NCBI GenBank assembly: GCA_947044365.1
Contig: OX345651.1
Location: forward strand, 2,433,926-2,497,925
Direction of reading: 5' to 3'
Source: Petrosia ficiformis
Taxonomy: Eukaryota; Porifera; Demospongiae; Haplosclerida; Petrosiidae
DNA length: 64,000 nt
Positions within the stretch are counted from its first letter, which is position 1. Each line of letters begins with the position of its first letter. Both the position numbers and the translations under genes were made by a program. The notes beneath the pieces are model-generated. The model was not told where the DNA came from and searched no databases. It saw only the letters and a list, made by a program, of their open reading frames with translations. This document shows, piece by piece, positions 24,339 to 36,600 of this stretch.

Positions 24339-24599
24339 CTTCAAAGTAACATCAAAGTGCAGACACTTGAATCAAAGCACCGTCCGACCACATCCAACAA
24401 AGTGTGGACGTTTTTGACAATAGAATGCCGACATGCCACTACCAAATTGATAAACTCTCGTAATCTACAGTAATTTGGGGTGTGGTACATCCAAGATCCT
24501 GTGAATTGCAGTTTAAATTCAGTATTCTATTAAGTTGGATACACTTCCTCTCTAACAGGATGTTGTAAATTACAACCTTATAAAACTGAAAGGGTTATA

Positions 24600-25465
24600 T
24601 ACCAACAATTAATTGTGAATTTCAAAGGTGAATCTTTTGACTTCTTGGCGTTCTCTGAAGAACCGGGAGTGGTATACAACCACAAATACAAAAATAAAAA
24701 GTGATGCACTTATGTCAGAACTGACATTTCCTCCCACCGGGCTATGAACGAGACGGACAAGACAAACCTGTGAACATAAAGAAAATTGTGCTATAATTGT
24801 AATCATTTCCATAAACATTCATTAAAATTGAACTTAAAAAGGACATATCACCTAATTTAACTCATGAATATTCATGAGAGGCTTTCCTAACAATTGAGCA
24901 GGGGCTTTGGGGACAAAAACTCAGGGCTATAGAGTTTTGGGACAAGGGTTCTGAGCTAGAGATTTAGGACAAGTGCTCTGAGCTAGGGTTTTGGGATGAG
25001 GGTTTAGGGGACAAAGGTTTACGGCAGTGTTGTTTTAGTTTAACTACAACTATAACTAAAACCCCTTTTAGTAAGGCATTCTGGGAAATTAAACTGTAAC
25101 TAAATAAAATGAAAATTGGCCAATAATGGACACTTAGATAACATAAAAACAAGTCCCTTTCTCACGGGAGAGTTCCTTTGTGTAGCAGTCACTGCTACAA
25201 AAACACAATCCACCCACTATTTATAGTAACTAAACAGCATACAACCCTTACAATGATACTGTCTAATGAGAATGTAAGGCTTATGATGTAATGCAATGAC
25301 ATGAAGAAGCACCCTTCTATGACAATTGCATATCAAATAAATATATTGCAAAAAAATTATGCTTATATACAATTATTGTAATCTTGTATTACTAGAGATT
25401 GCTTCATTACTGTTTCACTCACCAATTCAATCTGTGAATGCTGTTTTCTACGGAAAATCTCGAAA
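24600..25465. other. Gene-free spacer with degenerate short repeats
   Basis: No gene that I can support. 24895-25020 holds a loose run of phrases such as GGGACAAGGGTTCTGAGCTAG repeated with errors. Confidence 0.4.
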
Positions 25466-25479
25466 AGTAAATTCAGTAT

Positions 25480-26140
25480 TATGACTATTAGCATTTTTTC
25501 TGGAAAAATAAAAACATTGACATTTCAAAAGGGGTACTGGTGGACTTTAAATTATACAAGGAAAAAAAATAACGTAGGAATTCCTTTTGATTCTAAAGTT
25601 ATGACAACTGATTTTTATAACTCACAGTTACCGTTTCATGACTTCATTAAGATGAAACGAGGGCAATAACGAGAGTAAATATGGACCCACAAACACAAGT
25701 GATCCTGTTTCATGGCTGTCGCTAGCCAAGAAACACTTCAAACCAAAAAAACAATCGATGCACATCACCATTGATGCAAGAGAGCTTCCTAGCTCCACCT
25801 ACAGGTATGTGCACGTGTATGCTTGCAAAGCGTCATGTACTAAACACGTGATTAATTACTTTTTCACACATTGGAGACACGTCATTGTTTTTCGAAAGAA
25901 AAAAGAGAATTAGATGTAAGATATATATACAAATTCATTTTTCGAAGGAAAACAGGGAATAAAATGTAATCCAAATTATACATTTCTTTCATTGATATTC
26001 TTATTTTGTCTTTTAGGATATAAAGTTATAACAGTTTTAATTAATGCCCATATATAATTGTTTTTCAAATTTATGTCTATTCCATATAACACAAGTAATG
26101 TTTGTATCATACACAAACTTTTTTTTATTTTGAAATGAAT
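25480..26140 (+). repeat. Family-E dispersed repeat, copy 2, immediately upstream of the secreted mosaic gene
   Basis: Very close to 10280-10790, including the MD.Q.. exon-like frame near 25680, here disrupted. It ends about 100 bases before the ATG of the secreted mosaic gene, so it may contribute promoter or 5'-UTR sequence. Confidence 0.6.
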
Positions 26141-26246
26141 GTTTACAGCATGTTAAAATAATCTTTGTTGGGTGTGGTTTGGTCTTCTGTTACTATATAT
26201 TGCAGCAGTTTTAATAAGTGAAGTAGCTTATGTATATTTCATTGTT

Positions 26247-26778
26247 ATGGAAGCAATGAAGTTAGTGATAGCTGTGACATTGGCTATTATATCCACAACA
26301 ACAGCTGTAGATCTTACCCGTGAGCCAGGAACAAACGGAAGAGATGTAGTGCAAGCTTGCATTACACTAATTACACAACCAGGAATCTTCTCTGAAGATC
26401 AACAGCTTTTGAGAAGAATTGCGTATGTGGAAACACGTGATGGAACGGACCCTGACACATATGCAGGCAATAATGATGGAGGAATATGGCAACTTAGTGA
26501 AACGAAGTATTCAGCTACAAAAACTGTTAACCAGCAGTTGTTACAAGAGATTACAATGCATTTTAACATTCGCTGGACTGCAACTGTATGGTCTGACTTG
26601 CGAAAACCTCTTTTCTCAGCTTTAGCTGCACGATTATACTTTGAAGTAATAACAGCTGAAATTCCTCTATCACCTGATATCAGTGCTCAAGGTAACTATT
26701 GGGCTACCTATTACACTAGCTCTGGAGGAACACAAACTGAATTTGTGAATGCGGTTAATGAACTTACTGACACAGAAG
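26247..26778 (+). other. Exon 1: signal peptide and lysozyme/transglycosylase-like domain
   Basis: After the signal peptide (cleavage about residue 21, TTAVDL) comes a domain with IAYVETRDGTDPDTY, NNDGGIWQL, WSDLRKPLFSALAARLYF and YWATYYT. The Glu in YVETRDG (E62) sits where the catalytic Glu lies in soluble lytic transglycosylase and goose-lysozyme folds, and GGIWQ follows as in those folds. A role in binding or cleaving bacterial peptidoglycan is inferred. The ATG at 26247 is used; ATG 26256 would also leave a signal peptide. Confidence 0.6.
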
Positions 26779-29700
26779 GTATGAAATTATGTATTTAATT
26801 TTTTTTAGCAGCTTTCAACACCTAAAGTCATAATCATGAATGCATATAGTAGAATCCTATTACTTCAGAACTATATAATACAACTTTACTTATTATTCAT
26901 TTATATACAGCTTGTGATATTAGTGGAATAGATCTTTACTTTGTAATGGATGAATCTGGTAGTGTTGGTTTAAGCAAATTCCAAATTATGAAAAACTTTG
27001 TCTATAACATTGCAGACAGTTTTGAGATTAATCCTGATGATGTACAAATAGGAGTGATGACCTACTCAAGTTCATACACATTTCACTTCGTTCTAAATAC
27101 ATACATGATTAAATCTCAAATTCTATCAGCAATTCAATCTCTTCCATATAGTGGTGGAAGTACAAACACAGCTGGTGCACTTGATGCTATTCGACTTCAA
27201 GCATTCACAGAATCCAATGGAGCTCGTCCTTCAGCATCTGGAATACCCAGATAGTGATTACTGATGGTCATTCAAATAATTTTGCTGCTACAGTAGCTTC
27301 AGCTAATTTACTGCATGATGCTGGAGTTATAACATTTGCAATTGGAATTGCTGGTGCTAATGAGGCTGAACTAGATGAAATAGCTTCAGAACCAAACAAT
27401 AAAGACTTTGTTAGCAGTTTTGATGCTGAAAGATTAAGAGCTCTGCAAGTTTCAATTAGCCAAAGGGCATGTGAAGGTATTATATGTAATGACTATAATC
27501 ATGCATATAATTATAATTATAATTATAAATATATTATGTACGATACAATTAAGAAGCATCAACAATATATGATAATTACATCTTTATATTTTATAGCATC
27601 ACCAGACTTAACCATTGGCGAGAATATCACAGGTGTACTTCAAGAAAGCGAAACACAATATCTGAATTATCCAATACCAGAGAGTGGTGGTATAACATTA
27701 CAAGTTAATGTAGATCAAGGAACAATTGTCTTATATGCTTCTAGTGTCATCCAGACTCCAAATGAGGCTTTCCATGATATTAAAATAGTAACTAATAGCT
27801 ATGAAGATGTTTTTATTAATCGAAGTAATCTTAGTGACCCTGATGCAGCTACTGTTTTTATTGCTCTTACAAGTGCTGGTGATTCATCAAGTAATACCAC
27901 TACTGTAGTGGTCAATACCCAACCTGGTGATATAGCAACTGGTATGTTCTATGTTGCATATAGCATTTTGTGTTTCAACTGACATGAATATTTATATTAA
28001 GTGTATATGTAGCTGTTTATGATGGTCAGTTACTAAATACTTATTATGTAATAATTATAATGATGCATTTGTAAAATACTACTCAATAATTATCATAATG
28101 ATTAAAGTACAATAATTATTTAACAACTGTGGTCATAGAGTACATACCCCACGCTGAACTTTTATACTGCAGTGATATGAGATTTAGACTGACACCACAC
28201 CTGAGAGCCTGAGTCTAAGCCTGAGCCTTTTGCTTCAGAACCCAAGGTTGATTTCTTGACACAACTCGAGCTTTCTGTTGTTATCATACAATAAAAATAA
28301 GATTATTTACACTTTGTGTATAGCTAGGACTATATAATTATAGTACTGGCACATTTTAGGTAGCTACAAATAGCTATAACAAGTATTGCTACCAACCTTA
28401 TATTGTCTTCGGCATGCAACTTCGCTTCTTGTTGTTGATTTTCCTTCACTTTCAAAAAGGGCTTTTTCAATCTCAGCATTGTGTTTTCACCTTAGCTTTT
28501 ATAATAATTATACTTTATTGCTTTTTGACGTTGCACGTGCGCTTACCGTAGCCTAATTATCCTTGGAATCACAATGGAGCTAGACTACCTAGCTACATTT
28601 TCATACTATTCTGGCAGTTCTCATGATTTCTCAGCTATCTTGATGGTAGTGCAATACCATAAAGAGTGTCAATGAGTGTTATGAAGCAAAGCAAGTATGT
28701 CATTGGTATGCTTGGGAGTGATTTAAATATTTTTGTTACATATTATATATAATTATAATTATATATATATATATATATACCGACACCACAAACAACCGAT
28801 TGGTTTACACGCTTGCACATGCGCACAGGGTAATAATTAGTTGTTTGTTTAGGATACATACATCTTATACCACAGATACTTTGTGCTAATTATAGTTGAA
28901 GCACTATAATTTTAGGGTGCTGTCTACTCGTATTTCATGTCAAAGATTTATGCTAAAGTACATGTAATTGTATCTAGCCATGAAAGGAGTTTATAAACCC
29001 GCAAACACATAATTGAATTTATATCTTTCAATAGTTGGTGCACATATGTCATAGTAACATCATGCATGTAGTCACAACATCCTTTATGACAATTGACAAA
29101 CTAAATTGAAACTCATGCTATACCATGCAACTATACTAACCAATAAAATGGTTATTTAATTTTTGCAGTGTACATAATTACTATGAGATTTGACATTCTT
29201 TATCATGGCATGTACTTTATATACTAGTCAATATAGATAATTGTCAAAAGAAATAAAGTACTGCTTATAAACATTATACCTAGCTAGAAAGGAAATCATT
29301 AATTAATTGATATAGTCTCAGGAGCATGTTATTAACATTTAATATTGTATTGAAACCCATGTAACCAAATGATGGTTAAAATAACCCATTCATGTTTTAC
29401 AGTGATTTGTGTTCATTCATGCAGTGATGATGATGCTGGTAATGGAATACATATAGTTTCTCAGGAATGTTGTTATAACAGACAGGGTAATCTCTTAGTA
29501 GGAGGTCCATATGGAGGATCAGCTAATGCACAACCAGTGCTTGGGAGAATCACTTTGTCTTTGATTTATCTCCATTTATATCATGTTGTGTGATGAATGC
29601 AAGGTATACTGAGTATTATGAGAAACGACCATCTGACAACTGTTCTCATTATGAGCCATTTAATGCAGGTATGTAATCTAGTATTGAAAGTACATGCTCG

Positions 29701-30175
29701 ATTTCAATTTGTAAAATACATAAAATACAACAAACGAAGGGGATTAATTGTTGTATTAACATCAGAACTCTCTTCATAAAGACACCGAGAAACAGCCTAG
29801 CGCTCAGAGTGCCTTAAATCCACATTTTCATTATGAGAACATCTCCTCTCCCTATCTAGCCTTCTTCTCCATTCACTTGGTGATTCCATGCTACAGGTAT
29901 ATATTATACATGTGGCTGATCCACCTATGCTAACCAGACCCTCTCTTGATTTGTAGTTGGAAGGTCTGCCTAGCAAGACTACATTCCCTCTAACTCCAAT
30001 AGTCACTTGCGTTAAACAGAAGACCTTGTAAGAAAGTCAGAGATCATGCTCTGTTAGCTGCAGGAAAGCAGCAAGACGAGTGTCTAAAAGTAGTACACGT
30101 CTTGCTATCATGACTCCATGTTTCATTACACCCACAAATAATTATTGTTGTCTTAATTGCATTCATAAATGCAGG

Positions 30176-30222
<47 letters not shown>

Positions 30223-33200
30223 GCTAGCTGAGATTCAACCTCTACATTGCACAATTATAGGCCTTGCGCTACGGTGCTCAGCAATTAATGAAGTCTCATT
30301 CAGCACTTGTTATTAGTCATACCTAAAAACTTAACCAAACAAATTAACTTGTTAACCAAGGCAGTTATCTTGGTTTCCATAGAAATTAACAGAATAACTA
30401 ACCTTTAGAAAGAAGAAATTGTTTGATGGAAAAGTATGTATGATTGTACTGAAATTCAACTACCTATGTTCTTCTGTGTTTAGTCAATTCTCATATATTA
30501 TAAGTGAAAGAACAGTCGCTAATAATTATATTCTACATAATTATGATTGTAATTAATATTAATACTAGAGGAATGTTTTATCTTCAGTCAATCCTCAAAA
30601 GGATTCTGATGGCATTAGTGTCTCTGCTTTTGTAAGTACATACAGGGTTCTGTATAGAACTGTATCTCTAGTCTTAAAATACATAATAGCTCCATCAAAT
30701 TTGAAGTTCTAATATTTGTATGTCAAATGTAGGTTGGATGGGTGGTGATCCTCACCTCCTCACACTGGATGGTCACCAGTATACATTCAATGGTAGAGGA
30801 GAATTTATTCTCATTGAGACACGTGATGATAGATTTACATTACAAGGACGTATGATACCAGCTGAAAATGATGATGGTACTGAATCATTGGGAACAGTAT
30901 TCTCAGCTATTGTAGCCAAACAATATGATTCTGATGTGGTAGAATTCAGAGCAAGTGTTTTTGGTGTACTGGTTTTTATTAATAGTCTTGAGATTGAAAT
31001 AGAAGTATCCTTACCAGAAGCATACAACAGTGTTATTGTATCAAATAAAGGAAATGACACATACAGTGCTACATTTTCAACTGGTGTGTACTTGGAGGTC
31101 ATGCAAAGGAATGGATTTTTATCAACCATAGTAGTTAGCCTTCTTCCTACATACTTTGATCTTACACAAGGGCTGATGGGAGTATACAATGATGATCCCA
31201 GTGATGATCTTTTACCACGTAACTCTTCCACACCGCTACCTCTGAATTCCTCATTGGAGAAAGTACACTATGAATTTGGTCTCACATGTAAGACAAAATA
31301 ATAAATGTCATGGTTAGTTTATAATAATTATTATTGATTTTCCTTTTGTGCCTCGCAGGGATTCTTAGTGATTCATCTCAGAGTCTATTCTCATATGATG
31401 ATAGTTCAAGTGATTTCTCCTCATTTTATGATCCAACATTTACTCCAGCTTTTAGTCCACAATTTAATAATTCTGAACTTGAGGAACAAGCAAACCTATT
31501 GTGTCAGGGTGATTTTGAGTGCTTATTTGATATAGCTGCAACTGGACGTGTTGAAATAGGCAATGCTACTCTTGAACAACAAGCAATTATTGAGAACATA
31601 AATGAGATTACCAAACCAAGTCAGTTTTAATATTATATTGTTGTAGCCATTGTAATAATGCTATTAATCCAAATACAGTTGTATGCAATCCATCTTGCAT
31701 CAATGGTGTGTGTGTAGCTAATGATACCTGCAGTTGTTTCTTTAGATATAAAGGAGATCTCTGTAATAATGAAGGTAAGTAATTTTGTATAATTATATTT
31801 ACAGTTGCATATGAATATTCCCTTTGAAATTTACTGTTTTAATGAGGTATGCAAAAGAGATACAGACATACTTGGAACATCTACTCATTGATTTTTAAAC
31901 CACACACAAAAAGGCCTACAAAATCAGTTGAATTTCATTTATTGTAAATGTTGACAGTACAACCAGTAAATGCGTACATAGCTCCAGGGGCAGATACAGG
32001 ATTTATTGTATGGTGGGGTTGATCTCAGCGCGCATCGTGCGCCGTGCAAAATTTTAGCTAATTAATTATTCATAAAAACAAAAGAAAAAGGTCCTCTAAC
32101 ACCGATTTCTGGAAGATGTGCCTCGGATGTTGTTAAATGAAAGCCTTCAAAATGTCTTCTACTGGAATTCTCTCCTGGTAATGCATAGCTATCACAGCCA
32201 TGTCTGAAAAGTGTTCTTCTGTGAGTGAGGATTGTGTGTAAGTCTTTCAAACTTCGGGGGGAGGGGGTTGCAACCCCACAAACTCCACCCCCCACCGCCT
32301 CTAAATCTGCCCTTGAGCTCCTTTTGTAACTTCTAAATCTCTTTCTTGAGGCTTCTTGTTCTCTTTATCACACTCTTCGTTTAGTTTAATCTTCGGCTTT
32401 TTCAACTGTAGCATATCTATAGTGGCTTTTAGTTATTTATCTGAAATGTTTTTATAGGATCTCACACCATCAACACTTCTGTGACTAGTTACAGACAGGA
32501 TACCTTTTTCCATCTCGCTTCCTAACTTCTGTAATGAACAATGGGAGCCAGTAACTTAACTGTTGATTTGTGGCATCACTACTACTTTCAGTAACCCACT
32601 CTTGCCAAGTTTTTACAGCCCGTTTTGTATTAGCACCCGTGTTCTCTGGAACACTCTCTTCTACCTTACTCAACAATTCATCACTCGAAAGAGGTGAAGC
32701 AAAACGCAATATTACCGGGCTCTGAGATTGCTGACAGTCCTGTGAGGCTTGCAGAGACTGTTTATAGTCCTGTGAAGCTTGCCACAGGAGATCGTCGATC
32801 TCTTCCTTACCGTTCATGACTGGACTGACCTTGATCTCTGAGACTTGATCACGTGACATTCAACCAATCACCAACTGTAAACTAGTTGTTAGTGGTGGTT
32901 ACGATATTGTGGTGATTTGCATACCTCGGGTTTCGCCCTTGGTATGTAAATCAACACAATACCTTGCCACCAATAACCTATATATATTTTATGGAGTGCC
33001 GTTTGCGTCAAAATTATTAGCGTCTCCCGACTCAAACAACATGAATGATAACCCTAACGATCCCAAGGCCTAAACTATATCCAATGTCTGATATGATATT
33101 GGATGTCGGATATAGTATATCGGATGTCGGATATAGTATATCGGACGTCTGATATGATATTGGATGTCGATATAGTATATCAGAAGGGGTAATAATGGAG

Positions 33201-33584
33201 CAGCCAACACAAAACGATTTTGACTCATTTGGCACCCAATAATATTTATATTTAACTTTACATATAATAAATTATAAATTATAATTATACATAATTATGT
33301 ATTATATATATAAATTATATGTAATATATATAGTATGCTAACAGGTCCTATATACAAAATACAGGACCTGAGTGTTGTGTCCAAGGATGTGATATAGCCC
33401 GAGCCTGCAAGGGCTATATCACATTCGAGGACACAAAACGAGGATCCTATATTTTGTATATAGGACCTGTTAGCATACTATATACAATATATTGTGTGAT
33501 GGTGACATCTCCTGCATAGTGTACACATGGAAGGTCTATATACAGTATATAGAACTCACCACATCAAAGAGAGATCATGTCATC

Positions 33585-33619
<35 letters not shown>

Positions 33620-36600
33620 TGCTGGTGACATCATCCCTTTGATGTGGTGAGGTCTATATACTGACCTAAGAGGAGGTCTAATATAGACATGTCTGACTGT
33701 GTACACTATGCACGAGATATCACCATCATACAATATATTGTATATAGTATGCTAATAGGTCCTATATACTGAATATATGACCCTTGTTTTGTGTCCTCGG
33801 ATATGATATAGCCCTCGCAGGCCTGGGCTATATGTCACATCCTCAGACACAAAATTAAGGTCCTATATTTTGTATATAGGACCTGTTAGCATACGAAATA
33901 ATATACATATATATGTATATATATAATATTATATATATTATATATATTTGTATATATTACATGTATGTAACATAAATTATAATAAATGAATATTTTGAAT
34001 AGTTATTTAAGTTTTATGACAAGTTTGTATTATATTATAGACAGTTGTGCATATAATGCAAACCCCAGTCCTTGTGAGGATCCAACTGTTGGATGGTTTT
34101 TCAATTCTGAAACTGAACAATGTCAGTTTGGAGGTTGTGAAGGAAGAGGCAACATATTCACCAGTTTGGCAGACTGTGTGAAAAGTTGTGGTAAGTTATA
34201 TAAATATATATCTTAAGCCTCCTATTCATTTCTTCCACTAAATTTAACAATTTTAACATGCTCAGATTGAGCAACACCTAATATGACTAATACAAAATGG
34301 ATTATTTAGTGTGTATTAATTTCAGTGATTATTACCTGCTAAATTGCTAAAATTAGTACATGCAATTAAAAGTAGGCTTAAGGTACATCCAGGATTTCTA
34401 TTTCCTCTATAATTCTTGTATATATCAAATCATGTTTTGATTTTTCCAGGTTGTCCTAGTGGTGCTACTCCTAACAGACAGTGTTTACTCAATCCATGTA
34501 GTTTTTCTACTTGTAGAGCATTTCCTAATGCTCAATGTGAAGTTGATGCTTGTGATTCATGCATATCAAGATACACTGTCGGTTTGACTGAAGTCACATC
34601 GATGTGTGGTATGCGAAATGACTATTAACTGTTACTTAACCATAATTATTTATCATCACCATATAGATGCATCTTGTGATCCTGACACTGAACGATTTAA
34701 TTGTCTTGTTGATCCTTGTGATAATGCATACTGTCCAAACCTTCCTGATGCTAACTGTTTACCTGATTATTGTGGAGGATGTAGTGCAAGATTCTATGAT
34801 ACATTTGGTGTTGAAGTTACTGATACATGTAGTAAGAAGTGTAATGTACTTCTATTGTTATACTATTAAATTAGGTGCTGGCTATTTTACAGGATTGTAA
34901 CCCACAAACAATGATTATATACTTATCCAGGGGAATTGTCAAAAAAACTCACAATAATGTTAACACTTGAAGAATATATAAGAATAGTTTATATTTGGGA
35001 ATTGCTGTTGAATTTCAACTGTTTTAGTAAATCCAACATGGATGTCCCACCCATTGCCATCATCGTTTTATTGTCCCATAACATTAAATAATTTGACATA
35101 TATACATTTTTGGTACACATTACCTTTAACACACAAATTAGCTCAACATTATTCAAAAGTGTATCACTCTCTCGATAGGTGAATGCCCTGACGACAAACC
35201 TCAATTAAATTGCCCCTTTAATTTATGTGATCATCAAAAATGTCTGAATATTCCTGATGCTGATTGTGTGTTTGATGTGTGTGGAGGATGTACAGCTAGG
35301 TTCTATTTAGGAAATGAAGAAGTAACAGATCAATGCAGTATGTACCATGACCAATTATAATACTACAAATTTCATAATAGCAATTAATTTTTATCTTGAA
35401 TTATTTGACAGTGTTCTGTGAAGGAAATGGACAAATATTCACATCATCTGGAGGAACCTGCCCGGAAAAAACATGTGAAAACTCTGGAGAAGTAATTTGT
35501 TCAGCTGTTTCTAGACCAGGCTGTGATTGTCCTGAAGACATGGTAAGAAAATACACACAAAAGATGACTTCTCAAAAATATTGGTGTAACACAAAATTAA
35601 ATTTATAATTATATATTAATGTTGCATTAGAAATCTCTAATAGTTGTGTGAGAAATCATCCTGTATGCAAACCCTCATGAAGTGAATATAAGTACCACCA
35701 AATGTATGTCTCTCATTGCCTGCACATAATACATGATTACTTTAATTATTTGACTCTAATACTTTTCTTTGTTGATATGTTTAGGTTTTGGATATGTTGA
35801 ACAATACATGTGTAATTCTTGACGACTGTCCTTGTCCAAATTGTGATTCTCTTCCTGAAGGTAACATATGTATTAGTCATATCTCAAGTGCAAGGGATAT
35901 ATACAGTTTAAAACATTTGGTCCTCGGGCACATAGTGCCCGAGGACCGAATGCTTTAAAGTGGATAATATCTAGAGCATGAGGGATATAAATAATTAGTG
36001 TCATTTGATCACTGCTTGTGTGATACCAAGGGCATTAATTAGCCACACTATCTAAGCACCATGTTGTAAGGAAAAATGATTTGTAGCACTAGCGATGTGC
36101 GTCATCACAATAACACGAGTACTTATATAAACTTCTATGTATTCATAAATGATCAATAAACAAGATGATTTTTCACCATTCACATGTAGTGTTATAGTAT
36201 TTAATATCATTTTAATTGCAGAATGTCCTCTTGGAGAGGTATTTCATGAATGTCGTTCTTGTCCTCGTACCTGTGCTGAACAGATTGATCAAAGTATATG
36301 TACAACAGTGTGTGAACGAGGTTGTGGCTGTCCTAATGGGACATTATTGGATGAAGAGGCCAATAGATGTGTTTCAGTCGATGAGTGTCCTAGTAAGCAT
36401 GTTTATATAGAAACAATTATTATTATTATTATACAATAATCATCATAATGTTTTATGTTGGTCTTATCATATTAACTTCAGAACTGGACATATGTGCACT
36501 ACCAGCTGAAAGAGGTATATGTAATGGAAACATAAAAAGGTACTTCTATAATTCAGCAACAAAGATATGCGAGTTGTTTCAATATGGAGGTTGTTTTGGA

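Noticed and set aside
28385..28505. Minus-strand exon-like stretch with an ML.LKKP pattern similar to one near 32330-32400
   Set aside because: The likeness is only about ten residues; too little to call a gene or a repeat family.
30180..30222. AT dinucleotide run (and others at 28745-28782 and 33587-33617)
   Set aside because: Simple microsatellites with no sign of function beyond forming the centre of the palindrome in the last case.
30773..31231. 152-codon minus-strand ORF
   Set aside because: It is the antisense shadow of the vWD exon.
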